Source of the DNA: HK-STAS-PATE-36 sp964565615
Lineage (GTDB): Bacteria; Patescibacteriota; Saccharimonadia; Saccharimonadales; JAGQNJ01
Length of the DNA: 22,034 nt
Direction: 5' to 3'
Assembly (NCBI GenBank): GCA_964565615.1
Contig: CAZMFO010000014.1
Location: 1-22,034, forward strand
Made by a program: the position numbers and the translations under genes. Within the stretch, counting starts at the first letter, position 1; each line of letters opens with the position of its first letter. The notes beneath the pieces are model-generated. The model saw only the letters and a program-made list of their open reading frames with translations. It had not been told where the DNA came from and searched no databases. Positions 1 through 7,482 of the stretch are shown piece by piece.

Positions 1-60
1 CTAAACATAACTATTCCACATAGTAAAGTGTCCACGATGTAGTGGGTAAGTGCAGATGAC

Positions 61-89
61 TTGAGGGTTTTAGAAAAAATTGCTATAAT
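61..89 (+). promoter_or_regulatory. promoter of rpmF
   Basis: A -35 box TTGAGG (61-66), a 17-base spacer and a perfect TATAAT (84-89) lie 45 bases before the rpmF start. The predicted transcript start is near 96, leaving a leader of about 40 bases that carries the ribosome binding site. The first 60 bases of the window hold nothing I can assign. Confidence 0.75.
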
Positions 90-134
90 TAGTGGTAATA
101 ATTAACTTAATGTTTAAAGGAGATATTGCTTTTT

Positions 135-290
135 ATGGGTAAACCCAAAAAACGAACTACACCTCGCCGAACTGGCAGTCGTCGCAGTCATCTTGTTTTG
201 AAACTGGCTCGTGTCGTCAATGCAAAATCGGCTGTTAAGGCGTATACCACTCGTCGTGAATCAGGTAAAAAAATTGCAAACAATGTTTAA
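135..290 (+). CDS. rpmF: 50S ribosomal protein bL32
   Basis: This short gene encodes a 51-residue basic protein with the bL32 pattern: a KPKKRTTPRRTGSRRSH start followed by a helical basic segment. bL32 is a small protein of the large ribosomal subunit. The four zinc-binding cysteines of some bL32 proteins are absent, as in the zinc-free form. ATG 135 is supported by an AAAGGAG ribosome binding site at about 116-122 and by a clear promoter at 61-89. nusB starts 50 bases downstream on the same strand and has its own -10 box. The size fits the family and the main support is the N-terminal motif. Confidence 0.85.
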   Translation: MGKPKKRTTPRRTGSRRSHLVLKLARVVNAKSAVKAYTTRRESGKKIANNV

Positions 291-308
291 GCCTTAGGTA
301 AAATAGGG

Positions 309-314
309 TATAAT
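309..314 (+). promoter_or_regulatory. -10 box upstream of nusB
   Basis: A perfect TATAAT lies 26 bases before the nusB ATG, with a purine-rich AAAGGA ribosome binding site between them. No convincing -35 box is present, so the nusB-trmD run may be fed both from here and by readthrough from rpmF. Confidence 0.5.
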
Positions 315-340
315 AAAAAACACTAAAGGAATTTAACAAT

Positions 341-793
341 ATGGCTTCTAATCGCCACCTTGGCCGAATTATTGCGTTACAAACCCTGTATGAGCAGGAT
401 TTTCGGATTAGTTGTGGTGATAAATCGTTTAATCCGAAAGAGGCGCTGGAAAGGCACATAGGTCGCTATAGCGACACAGTAGATGATACCGATTTTGTTC
501 GCTCGCTAGTTAAAGGTATCGAGAAGCACACACAGTACATAGATAGCCTGCTCCAACCGATTGCCCCAGACTGGCCGTTAGATCAAATTGCCCGAGTTGA
601 TAGGATTATCTTGCGGATGGGTGCGTACGAACTTTTATTAGAAGGCGAATCCACGCCAATGAGAGTATCAATAAACGAAGCCATAGAACTTGCTAAAACC
701 TTTGGAGGCGAAAACACCTCAAAGTTTATCAATGGCGTTCTAGGTACGCTAATAAAGCAAATAGAAGCAGGCAAGATACCTCAGTTAAGGTAG
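341..793 (+). CDS. nusB: transcription antitermination factor NusB
   Basis: A 150-residue protein that matches NusB in length and in its N-terminal helix (RHLGRIIALQTLYEQDF, residues 5-21). The C-terminal half has the typical pattern of the fold: DQIARVDRIILRMGAYELL, then INEAIELAKTFGGENTSKFINGVLG in two steps. NusB binds boxA RNA together with ribosomal protein S10 and supports rRNA transcription antitermination and early rRNA folding. The ATG is preceded by an AAAGGA ribosome binding site. The gene ends 14 bases before the Nudix gene and probably forms an operon with it and rnc, so rRNA synthesis and rRNA processing genes sit together. Confidence 0.93.
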   Translation: MASNRHLGRIIALQTLYEQDFRISCGDKSFNPKEALERHIGRYSDTVDDTDFVRSLVKGIEKHTQYIDSLLQPIAPDWPLDQIARVDRIILRMGAYELLLEGESTPMRVSINEAIELAKTFGGENTSKFINGVLGTLIKQIEAGKIPQLR

Positions 794-807
794 AAAAGGA
801 ATACATT

Positions 808-1302
808 ATGAAGCGACCAAAACCACTAGAAGGGTTCAAAAAATTTGTGCATACACATAGAAAACCAGTAATCAAGGAGGTTCTAAGAGAGCCGACTGCT
901 GGAGGTATTGTTTACAGAAAAAAGGCTAATAAAGTTGAGATCTTATTGATTCAGGACGCCAAAGACAGATGGACAATCCCCAAAGGCCATATTGAAGAAG
1001 GAGAAGAGGCCAGAGATACTGCTAAACGGGAGATACAGGAAGAAACGGGTCTGACCAAATTGCGTGTTTTAAACTGGCTAGGTAAAATTAACTTTCAGTA
1101 TCGTCGCAGTCATAGCCTTGTATTGATGACAACTGATATTTTCTTAGTAGAAGCTCTTGGAGACACCGATAAACTAAAGCCAGAAGATTGGATGAACGGC
1201 ATTAAGTGGTTCTCTACCAACGAGGCTTTAGATAAGATAGAGTACGAGGATATTGAGAAGATCATTTTATTAGGACTAAAAAGGGTAAGGCAGGCCTCTT
1301 AA
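808..1302 (+). CDS. Nudix hydrolase
   Basis: A 164-residue Nudix-family phosphohydrolase. The signature GX5EX7REUXEEXGU is complete at residues 60-82 (G60, E66, R74, E75, E78, E79, G81), so metal-dependent hydrolysis of a nucleoside-diphosphate-linked substrate is expected. The N-terminal part (about residues 28-58) forms the usual Nudix sheet with 'AGGIVYR' and 'WTIPKGH', which recalls diadenosine polyphosphate and MutT-like enzymes. The substrate cannot be told from sequence. The gene is 14 bases after nusB and 4 bases before rnc, which indicates co-transcription. A role in RNA 5'-end or nucleotide-pool cleaning would fit the neighbours but is inference. Confidence 0.88.
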   Translation: MKRPKPLEGFKKFVHTHRKPVIKEVLREPTAGGIVYRKKANKVEILLIQDAKDRWTIPKGHIEEGEEARDTAKREIQEETGLTKLRVLNWLGKINFQYRRSHSLVLMTTDIFLVEALGDTDKLKPEDWMNGIKWFSTNEALDKIEYEDIEKIILLGLKRVRQAS

Positions 1303-1306
1303 AAGT

Positions 1307-2002
1307 ATGCAAGACACAGCAAAATATGTAAACTTTGCCAAGCAACAACTTAATGTTGAGTTTAACGATATTGATTTACTAATTACCGCTTTGACGCACC
1401 GTTCTTATGTTAATGAACATCGAAAAACAGCCAAAATCCATAACGAACGGTTAGAGTTTTTAGGGGATGCCGTGTTGGAGCTAGTAGTTACGGAGTTTTT
1501 GTATTTAAATTACCAAGAACCAGAGGGAATATTAACCAATTGGCGAAGCGCCCTTGTAAGGACAGAAAGCATTAGTGATTCGGCAAAAAATAACAACTTT
1601 GAACCTTTTTTGAGATTAAGTCGTGGCGAAAAACACGGCACAGAACGAGCGAGAGCACAAATTTTGGCGAATGCATATGAGGCAGTTGTCGGGGCTGTAT
1701 ATTTAGATCAGGGATATGTAAAAGCTAAAGAACTCATAGAAAAAACTCTACTAACTACCTTTAATGAGATATTGAAATCTGGCTCATGGATGGACCCAAA
1801 GTCACATTTGCAAGAGAAAGCACAGAGTCAAGACTCGACTACGCCTATTTATAAGGTACTTAAAGAAGATGGGCCAGATCACGATAAAACCTTTGAAGTT
1901 GGTGTTTTTGTGGGCGAAACATTGCGGGGTACAGGAACCGGACCAAGTAAACAGTCTGCCCAACAGCAAGCCGCCCAGGATGCTCTTAAGCATTATCTAT
2001 AA
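1307..2002 (+). CDS. rnc: ribonuclease III
   Basis: A 231-residue RNase III with the usual two domains: the endonuclease domain (about 1-150) containing the signature NERLEFLGDAVLELV (46-60), and a C-terminal double-stranded-RNA binding domain (about 160-231, with 'DPKSHLQE' and a basic 'SKQSAQQQAAQDAL' helix). It cleaves structured RNA, including the rRNA precursor. The acidic metal ligands of the signature are present (E49 and D54 lie in it) and E125 is conserved. The position usually written ILADxxEA reads ILANAYEA here, so N122 replaces the aspartate aligned to E. coli D114. The gene starts 4 bases after the Nudix gene, with only a weak ribosome binding site, which suggests translational coupling. 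Confidence 0.95.
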   Translation: MQDTAKYVNFAKQQLNVEFNDIDLLITALTHRSYVNEHRKTAKIHNERLEFLGDAVLELVVTEFLYLNYQEPEGILTNWRSALVRTESISDSAKNNNFEPFLRLSRGEKHGTERARAQILANAYEAVVGAVYLDQGYVKAKELIEKTLLTTFNEILKSGSWMDPKSHLQEKAQSQDSTTPIYKVLKEDGPDHDKTFEVGVFVGETLRGTGTGPSKQSAQQQAAQDALKHYL

Positions 2003-2020
2003 TTTTAGTTATTAGTTAAA

Positions 2021-2049
2021 TTGACAACAGGGGTAAATATCTGTAAAAT
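2021..2049 (+). promoter_or_regulatory. promoter of rpsP
   Basis: A perfect -35 TTGACA (2021-2026), a 17-base spacer and TAAAAT (2044-2049). The transcript should start near 2056, giving a leader of about 33 bases with an AGAAGGGA ribosome binding site before ATG 2089. Confidence 0.75.
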
Positions 2050-2088
2050 AGTGAGTTGTTATTTAATTAAAGAAGGGATGTAGCAAAA

Positions 2089-2508
2089 ATGCTCGTTATT
2101 CGTATGCAGCGAACTGGCCGAAAGGGTCACGCTCAATTCCGCGTAGTCGTTCAGGACTCTCGCCGGACCCCAACAAGTGGTCGAATAGTCGCCAAAATTG
2201 GCCATTACGATCCACACACTAAAGAGGTGGTTATCAATAAAGATCAGGCACAGCATTATCTAGATAATGGTGCACAGCCATCAGAAAGAGTAGCTTTATT
2301 GTTAAAAAAAGAAGGCGTCAAATTGCCTAAATGGGTAAGTCTACCAATCAAGCAAACTGGCAAAGTCCGTAACCCAGAAAAGCTTCGTAAAAATCAGCCA
2401 AAAGATGATAAGTCAGCCGTCGTAAATGATGTTGAAGACTCTCAATCTAGCCAAGAAGAAGTCAAAGATGCAGAATCTTCCTCCGAGTCTTCCGAAGCTA
2501 AAGAATAA
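2089..2508 (+). CDS. rpsP: 30S ribosomal protein bS16 with acidic C-terminal tail
   Basis: The first 82 or so residues are a normal bS16 core, starting MLVIRMQRTGRKGHAQFRVV and continuing with 'DSRRTPTSGRIVAKIGHYDP' and 'QPSERVALLLKKEG'. bS16 stabilises the 30S body during assembly. The protein is 139 residues, well above the usual 80-90, because of a tail (about 97-139) rich in Asp, Glu, Ser and Gln. The tail looks disordered and has no recognisable domain. The gene has its own strong promoter and is followed 47 bases later by khpA, an arrangement common in bacteria. Confidence 0.95.
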   Translation: MLVIRMQRTGRKGHAQFRVVVQDSRRTPTSGRIVAKIGHYDPHTKEVVINKDQAQHYLDNGAQPSERVALLLKKEGVKLPKWVSLPIKQTGKVRNPEKLRKNQPKDDKSAVVNDVEDSQSSQEEVKDAESSSESSEAKE

Positions 2509-2517
2509 ATAATCTGA

Positions 2518-2523
2518 TATAAT
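2518..2523 (+). promoter_or_regulatory. -10 box upstream of khpA
   Basis: A perfect TATAAT between rpsP and khpA, 32 bases before the khpA start, followed by an AAAGGAGA ribosome binding site. No good -35 box is visible, so it may be an internal secondary promoter. Confidence 0.45.
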
Positions 2524-2555
2524 AACAGTCGTAAACCTAAAAGGAGAATACCGAT

Positions 2556-2972
2556 ATGAGTACTATCGATCAGCAATTTGTTGAATATATTGTAAAGTCA
2601 GTGGTGGGCAATCCTGATGCCGTAGCAGTAGAACGAACAGTAGACGAAAGGGGCGTATTATTAGAGCTTAGTGTTGACCCAGAAGATCTTGGGCGTGTAA
2701 TCGGTAAGCGTGGATCAGGTGCTCAAGCTCTCCGCACATTGCTTCGAGCTCTTGGGACAAAAAACGATGCCCGATACAACTTAAGAATTGTTGATACGGG
2801 GCAGCCAGCAGGTTCGTCAGGTCGTGCCACTAACGATAACCCGTCCACAGATAATGCATCCACTCAACAAGATACAGAAGACAATCAAGATACAGAAGCA
2901 GAACAAGAAGATAACTCTCGTGTTGCCCAGACTCGTAAAGAGCTAGAAGATCTTGACGATCTTGACATTTAG
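2556..2972 (+). CDS. khpA: KH-domain RNA-binding protein KhpA
   Basis: A 138-residue protein with a single KH domain in residues 1-80. The RNA-binding loop reads GRVIGKRGSGA (46-56), a canonical GxxG loop, and the flanking 'VERTVDERGVLLELSVDPEDL' matches the YlqC/KhpA family. KhpA is a small RNA-binding protein that works with KhpB in other bacteria and affects cell-wall growth and small RNAs. Its usual length is about 75-80 residues. Here an acidic, Gln/Asn/Asp-rich tail of about 58 residues follows, much like the tail on the preceding bS16. The position between rpsP and trmD is the conserved one. Confidence 0.9.
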   Translation: MSTIDQQFVEYIVKSVVGNPDAVAVERTVDERGVLLELSVDPEDLGRVIGKRGSGAQALRTLLRALGTKNDARYNLRIVDTGQPAGSSGRATNDNPSTDNASTQQDTEDNQDTEAEQEDNSRVAQTRKELEDLDDLDI

Positions 2973-3003
2973 CGCTCGCTTGGCAAAAAAACTAAAAAGT
3001 GCT

Positions 3004-3666
3004 ATGAAGATCCAAATAATTACTTTGTTTCCAAAGATGTTTGATGGGGTATTGGATTCTTCAATACTTTGGAAGGCGCAAAAAGATGGATTTGTGGAGT
3101 ACCAAACAATAGACTTGCGAGAATTTGGTATCGGTACTCGCAAACAAGTTGACGATACACCTTATGGCGGGGGCGACGGTATGTTGCTTATGATTGAACC
3201 ATTAACAAAAGCGGTAGAAATGGCTAAGCACAATGATCCCTCGGCTAAAGTGTTATTGATGACTCCAAGAGGTAATTTTTGGAAGCAGTCAAAAGCCAAA
3301 CATTATGCCGATAAAACAAAGGGCTTGATAATTATTTGTGGTCGGTACGAAGGTTATGATGAGAGAATAGTAGCACTGGTTGATGAACAAATTTGTATTG
3401 GGAATTATGTTTTAACCGGCGGTGAACTACCAGCTATGGTTGTGATAGATAGTGTCGTACGATTGTTGCCCGGTGTCTTAGGTGGCGAAACATCAGCCGA
3501 GATAGAGAGCTTTAGTGATGATTTAACTATTGAGTACCCTCAATACACCCGACCGGCAGATTATTTTGGGGCGAAGGTTCCAGATGTCTTACTAAGCGGA
3601 AATCATTTAGAAATAAAGAAGTGGCGTCAACAACAGTCCAAAAAAAAGCTAAAGCCTAGTGCTTGA
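3004..3666 (+). CDS. trmD: tRNA (guanine-N1)-methyltransferase TrmD
   Basis: A 220-residue SPOUT methyltransferase that makes m1G37 in tRNA and so prevents frameshifting. Motifs visible are DDTPYGGGDGM (50-60), CGRYEGYDERI (112-122) and the trefoil-knot segment IGNYVLTGGELPA (132-144), followed by R153 and YPQYTRP. The frame is open further upstream to 2953, overlapping khpA, but ATG 3004 gives the family-typical MKIQIITLFP start. The segment usually written EEDSF reads EIESF, so glutamate 168 stands where E. coli has the catalytic Asp169. rimM, commonly placed before trmD, is absent. The gene ends in TGA. Confidence 0.94.
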   Translation: MKIQIITLFPKMFDGVLDSSILWKAQKDGFVEYQTIDLREFGIGTRKQVDDTPYGGGDGMLLMIEPLTKAVEMAKHNDPSAKVLLMTPRGNFWKQSKAKHYADKTKGLIIICGRYEGYDERIVALVDEQICIGNYVLTGGELPAMVVIDSVVRLLPGVLGGETSAEIESFSDDLTIEYPQYTRPADYFGAKVPDVLLSGNHLEIKKWRQQQSKKKLKPSA

Positions 3667-3682
3667 GGTTATTTTATTGGGG

Positions 3683-3688
3683 TATAAT
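3683..3688 (+). promoter_or_regulatory. -10 box just before the carboxypeptidase start
   Basis: A perfect TATAAT ends only 7 bases before ATG 3696, so the transcript should begin at about the start codon. A TTGAGG at 3663-3668 is only 14 bases upstream, which is short for a -35 box. The layout implies a leaderless or nearly leaderless mRNA. Confidence 0.55.
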
Positions 3689-3695
3689 ATGGGGT

Positions 3696-4979
3696 ATGTC
3701 GCGGTATTATTCTAGTGGTAGGTATCAGCCTATTGCAGGTCGTCGAGCTCAAAAATCAAACAAGGGGTCAAGGTTTAGGGTTATATTTTTGCTAGCATTG
3801 TTTTTAACTAGCACTTTGTTATATTGTGTGCCAGTTCCGAAAATTCAGGCTCAACCAACGCAGACAAGTTTTCAGACTGGTCAGGCGGTTGATATTAGGT
3901 GGCCAGAGGTTAAACAGTCGGCTGTCGGTGCAGTTAACCTTGGTGTGTTGGCAGAGTCATCTAATCAACAGGCTTTGCCAACGGCTAGTCTGGCTAAGAT
4001 ATTTACAGCGTTGATGGTTCAAAAAGCCAAGCCTATTTCTGTAAGTGAGATGGGGGCGACGATACAGTTTGATTCGGCTGACGAACACCTGATGAATCAA
4101 TATATTGCCCAGCTAGGCTCATATTACCCTGTTAAAAATGGCCAATCGTTAAGCCAGTACGATGCCCTACGAGCTTTGATGATTGTTTCGGCTAACAATA
4201 TCGCCGATAAATTAGCGGTCTGGTCTTATGGATCGATGGATGCTTACTTGGCTGAGGCGAACGCATATTTTAAGTCTCAAGGACTTAGCAATACCCATAT
4301 TGCCGATGCCAGCGGTTTCTCTTCACAGACCGTCAGTAGTGCTAGTGATTTACTACTGGCATCACAGATGTTAATGAAGGATCCGGTGCTTAAAGAGATT
4401 GTCAACACCCCCGCAACCACAATCGCTGGTGTGTCCGTGCGCAATACTAACGGCTTACTGGGGCGGGACGGTACTGTCGGGATAAAAACAGGCAATACCG
4501 ACGAGGCTCTTGGTTGTTTTGTGATAGCTCGCCAACTAACGCTTGCTGACAACCAAGAGATAATTGTTTTGGCGGTTGTTATGGGAGCAAATACTGTGCC
4601 GGAGGCTATGCTTTCGGCAAGAGAGTTGTCTAAACAGGCCGAAGCTGGCCTAGATTACCAAACTGTTATTTCTAAAAATGAGGCGGTAGCAACATATCAG
4701 ACACCGTGGGGAGAGTCAGCCAAAGTTGTGGCCGAGCAGGATTTATGGGCAGTGGTCTGGAGGGGTAAGCCTTTACAGCCAGTCCTAGAAGTTGATCCTG
4801 TTTCATCAGGAACAGAGAAGGGCACAAAGGTCGGCTTGATAAAATTAACAACTGCCGAAAAACAAGTTCAAACACCCTTGCTTTTAGCCGAATCAGTTAA
4901 AAAACCACCGCTTACTTGGCGACTGGCGGGGCGACATTACTCTAGGCTAACAGCATTTATTAATAAAAAGAAGAGTTAA
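3696..4979 (+). CDS. D-alanyl-D-alanine carboxypeptidase (peptidase S11, PBP5-like)
   Basis: A membrane-anchored penicillin-binding protein of about 427 residues that trims D-Ala from peptidoglycan stem peptides. All three active-site motifs are present: SLAK (S98-K101), S-A-N (S165-N167) and KTG (K264-G266). A basic N-terminus (about 1-28) precedes a hydrophobic segment (about 29-45) that acts as signal anchor. The C-terminal part after about residue 310 may correspond to the PBP5 C-terminal domain. The frame is open back to a TTG at 3663, but that codon overlaps trmD and the -10 box, so ATG 3696 is preferred. Its 3' end overlaps the convergent oxidase gene by 4 bases. Confidence 0.92.
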   Translation: MSRYYSSGRYQPIAGRRAQKSNKGSRFRVIFLLALFLTSTLLYCVPVPKIQAQPTQTSFQTGQAVDIRWPEVKQSAVGAVNLGVLAESSNQQALPTASLAKIFTALMVQKAKPISVSEMGATIQFDSADEHLMNQYIAQLGSYYPVKNGQSLSQYDALRALMIVSANNIADKLAVWSYGSMDAYLAEANAYFKSQGLSNTHIADASGFSSQTVSSASDLLLASQMLMKDPVLKEIVNTPATTIAGVSVRNTNGLLGRDGTVGIKTGNTDEALGCFVIARQLTLADNQEIIVLAVVMGANTVPEAMLSARELSKQAEAGLDYQTVISKNEAVATYQTPWGESAKVVAEQDLWAVVWRGKPLQPVLEVDPVSSGTEKGTKVGLIKLTTAEKQVQTPLLLAESVKKPPLTWRLAGRHYSRLTAFINKKKS

Positions 4980-6655
4980 GAATCAAAGTTTTTGCGAAAA
5001 TGATTTGTGGTGTAATGCCATGTGGCATCGGTTTTTTTGTGGGGATTAAAGATGTTGTTCGGGTCAAAAATATTCTTTAATTCTTTAAAATAACCCACCA
5101 CTTCGTTCCCATACATTTGGACGAGCCATGGTCCACGAATCAGTCCGTCGTTATGCTCGCCACTTAGCGACCCATTGTATTTAAGAACCAGCTCGTTTAC
5201 TTCCTTCATAGCGGGGAGTATCTTGTTGCGGTCATGCTGGTCGGCTATATCCATAAGTGGAATGATATGAAAATTACCATCACCCATATGTCCAGCAATA
5301 GTGGCAAAAAGACGGTACTTCTTAATAATTCGACGCATATGAGGCAAAAAAGCTGGCAAATGCTCTGGTCGAACAACTAAGTCGTCAATGAATGGTGCAG
5401 TGTGCTTGTCTTTAACCTTACTGCGCAAAATCTGGAAGCTATAGCGTCTCATAATCCAGAACTTTTCGCCTTGACGCTCATAGGGTGCTTCTTCAAATCC
5501 GCTAATACCATAGTATTTAGATTTCTGCTGGAGTTCTTGGCGAAGAGAATGGATTTTGGTTTTTATTTCTTCTGGATCATCACCTTTAATTGATGCCATC
5601 AGTATCAGTCGAGGAACGCCCCTAACAAGGAGTAGTGCGTCAGGGATTAAGCTAATTAATAGACGAATAAACTTGGCTGGGCCTAGTAGTTTAAGAAAGT
5701 ACGGCATAAATCTAATTGATAGAATCAGTGTATTGTCGTCAAATGACTCGAAACGAGAGGGTTTCTTATCAACAACTACTTTAATAAGTTCTCCTAACCG
5801 ACGAAAATCTTTGACAAAAATAACCAACAAACCCTCTTCGCTTCTGGCGTGAGTAACCCGAAATTCTATGTCGGTAACTAGCCCTAAAGTCCCTTGAGCT
5901 CCAACGATCGCTTTTGTAAGGTCAAAAATACCTGTTTCTTTGTCCCAAATATCCCAGATGTTGTATCCAGTTGCATTCTTGCTGACATTTGGCTTTGCTT
6001 TTTTTATTTGCCGGTAATTGTCGTTAACAAGTTTATAAACAGCTTGATAGACTTTGCCTTCAAAATCTTTTTGCTTGAGCTTTCTATCTAGCTCGGTTTT
6101 GTTTAGGGGCTTTACCTCTCTCTCTATTCCATCGGCGAAAACAAATTTTAGCTTATTAACGAAGTTGGCTGTTTGCCCAAATTCGATTGACTTTTCGCCC
6201 CCAGAATTGTTATTAACCATACCTCCAACTGTGCAGAGGTCGCGAGATGCCGGATAGGTGGGCATTAAAACACCCTTCGTCTTGGCTTTAGCATCAAAGT
6301 CTTTAAACATTACGCCGGGTTGGAGCTTGGCCGATTCTTTTCCTATCTCGTGTATGTCTATAAAGTACTTTTTAAAGTCAACAATAACCGAATCGTTGAT
6401 AGCTCCACCGGACATATCTGTTCCGGCACTGCGTGCGGTAAGCGATAAGTCGGGGATTTCTTTGTGGAGTGCGTTAGTTACCTTTACTAATTTTTCTACA
6501 TCTTTGGCATCTTTTGGAGCGACAATTACTTGTGGCATAATTTCTAACATAGAAGCGTCGTGGCTAAATTGCTGGAGCAGGTCGCTAGATGTATCAATAT
6601 CACCCCGAAAATTTGACTTTTGTAGTTCTTCGATAAATGTCTGTATATTTGCCAT
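4976..6655 (-). CDS. FAD-binding oxidase, GlcD/D-lactate dehydrogenase type
   Basis: A 559-residue flavoprotein of the VAO/GlcD family. The FAD-binding domain (about 35-265) shows TARSAGTDMSGG (73-84) and YPASRDLCTVGGMVNNNSGG (134-153), the typical pyrophosphate-binding pattern. The FAD-oxidase C-terminal domain carries GHMGDGN (455-461), SGEHNDGLIRG (498-508) and the ending FDPNNIFNPHK (530-540). Oxidation of a 2-hydroxy acid such as D-lactate or glycolate is the likely reaction. The electron acceptor is unclear because no Fe-S cluster motif follows. No signal peptide is visible. It has its own promoter with a very short leader and faces the carboxypeptidase tail to tail. Confidence 0.9.
   Translation of the reverse strand: MANIQTFIEELQKSNFRGDIDTSSDLLQQFSHDASMLEIMPQVIVAPKDAKDVEKLVKVTNALHKEIPDLSLTARSAGTDMSGGAINDSVIVDFKKYFIDIHEIGKESAKLQPGVMFKDFDAKAKTKGVLMPTYPASRDLCTVGGMVNNNSGGEKSIEFGQTANFVNKLKFVFADGIEREVKPLNKTELDRKLKQKDFEGKVYQAVYKLVNDNYRQIKKAKPNVSKNATGYNIWDIWDKETGIFDLTKAIVGAQGTLGLVTDIEFRVTHARSEEGLLVIFVKDFRRLGELIKVVVDKKPSRFESFDDNTLILSIRFMPYFLKLLGPAKFIRLLISLIPDALLLVRGVPRLILMASIKGDDPEEIKTKIHSLRQELQQKSKYYGISGFEEAPYERQGEKFWIMRRYSFQILRSKVKDKHTAPFIDDLVVRPEHLPAFLPHMRRIIKKYRLFATIAGHMGDGNFHIIPLMDIADQHDRNKILPAMKEVNELVLKYNGSLSGEHNDGLIRGPWLVQMYGNEVVGYFKELKNIFDPNNIFNPHKKTDATWHYTTNHFRKNFDS
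5015..5038 (+). terminator. possible rho-independent terminator for the carboxypeptidase gene
   Basis: A short perfect inverted repeat ATGCCA/TGGCAT (5015-5020 and 5023-5028) is followed after three bases by seven T residues. It lies about 35 bases after the carboxypeptidase stop, inside the 3' end of the convergent oxidase gene. The stem is small, so the strength is uncertain. Confidence 0.4.
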
Positions 6656-6670
6656 ATCTTGTCTATAGAC

Positions 6671-6698
6671 ATCATAGCATAAGAACAGTTGATGCCAA
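6671..6698 (-). promoter_or_regulatory. promoter of the FAD oxidase gene
   Basis: On the minus strand a TTGGCA (-35, 6698-6693) is followed by 16 bases and TATGAT (-10, 6676-6671) with an extended TGC just before it. The predicted start lies about 9 bases before ATG 6655. A second candidate box, TATAGA (6667-6662), lies inside a 10-base palindrome GTCTATAGAC and would give a fully leaderless mRNA. Confidence 0.6.
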
Positions 6699-6772
6699 AG
6701 CCTAGATATTGTTGGAGCAAGGTCACTCCGCTAGTTTTTAGAATAACTATTCTACTTCAAATTCTTTTACTG

Positions 6773-6778
6773 TATAAT
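6773..6778 (+). promoter_or_regulatory. -10 box of the coiled-coil membrane protein gene
   Basis: A perfect TATAAT lies 23 bases before ATG 6802, with an AAAGGAG ribosome binding site between them. The -35 region is weak. Confidence 0.55.
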
Positions 6779-6801
6779 TCTTAAGGTAAAAGGAGTATAA
6801 A

Positions 6802-7482
6802 ATGGAATTGAACGGCAATAACATTACAAATTCGGCTAACCAAGAGGATCTAGCCAAGCAAAAGGGTCCAAAAAAATCAGCAGGAAGGGCCATCGGACTG
6901 GTGTTTCTGGTGCTTATTTTAATGGCGGGAAGTGGCTATGGTGGCTACTGGTATAGAGAGCGAGGAGCAAAGAAGTCAGCCAAATCTGCCGATCAGCAAA
7001 TTGCCGAGTTACAGAAGCAGAAGAAGGAGCTAGAAGACGCTAAAGCTAAGGCAGAGCAAGAGGCAAAAGAGGCTAAAGAAGCCAAACAACAATCCGAGCA
7101 AACAAGTAACAAGACCACTCCATCTACAGAAGTCAAGAATAATATACAAGACGCTATAAAATCAGGGAATACATCAGCACTAGAAGGCTATATGGCATCA
7201 ACAGTAAAAGTTATTCTGGCGGCCTCGGAGGGTATGGGCAATCGTACTCCGACCCAAGCAATCAGTGATTTAAAGTACTTGGATGCTGGGACTGACCCAT
7301 GGAACTTCTCTGTTCCCTCTGCTTCATTGACAGCATGGAGGGCGGGTTTTTACAAGCAGTATTTTCCTGATGGTGCAGTAATTGGCGAATCGGCTAACCA
7401 CTATGTAGTATCGTTTAGTTTTGATAGTGCCGGAAAAATTAACACTATCTTTATGACTGGCGATGCCTCGGGATTAAACTAA
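6802..7482 (+). CDS. membrane-anchored coiled-coil protein, unknown function
   Basis: A 226-residue protein not recognised as a named family. It has a short hydrophilic cytoplasmic N-terminus, one membrane segment (about 31-49, ending in GYGGYWYRE), then a charged Ala/Lys/Glu/Gln-rich coiled coil (about 62-100), a Ser/Thr linker and a compact domain (about 111-226). That domain has helices followed by strands ('NHYVVSFSFDSAGKINTIFM') and recalls an NTF2-like fold, which is inference. The single N-terminal anchor places the domain outside the cell. It is a single-gene unit with its own -10 box and ribosome binding site. Confidence 0.75.
   Translation: MELNGNNITNSANQEDLAKQKGPKKSAGRAIGLVFLVLILMAGSGYGGYWYRERGAKKSAKSADQQIAELQKQKKELEDAKAKAEQEAKEAKEAKQQSEQTSNKTTPSTEVKNNIQDAIKSGNTSALEGYMASTVKVILAASEGMGNRTPTQAISDLKYLDAGTDPWNFSVPSASLTAWRAGFYKQYFPDGAVIGESANHYVVSFSFDSAGKINTIFMTGDASGLN

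Noticed and set aside
2953..3003. ATG 2953 as start of trmD
   Set aside because: The 17 extra residues overlap khpA and lack family similarity; ATG 3004 gives the conserved MKIQIITLFP start.
3664..3666. Possible UGA recoding as in SR1/Gracilibacteria
   Set aside because: trmD ends at TGA at the family-expected length, and no gene shows in-frame TGA codons, so the standard code applies.
3663..3695. TTG 3663 as start of the carboxypeptidase
   Set aside because: It overlaps the trmD stop, and the first codons contain the perfect TATAAT box; ATG 3696 fits better.
5402..6668. Several plus-strand open frames opposite the FAD oxidase gene
   Set aside because: They are antisense shadows of a gene with complete FAD-oxidase motifs and have no motifs of their own.
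6661..6670. Palindrome GTCTATAGAC as an operator
   Set aside because: A single 10-base palindrome overlapping a possible -10 box; no second copy was found, so operator function is not supported.
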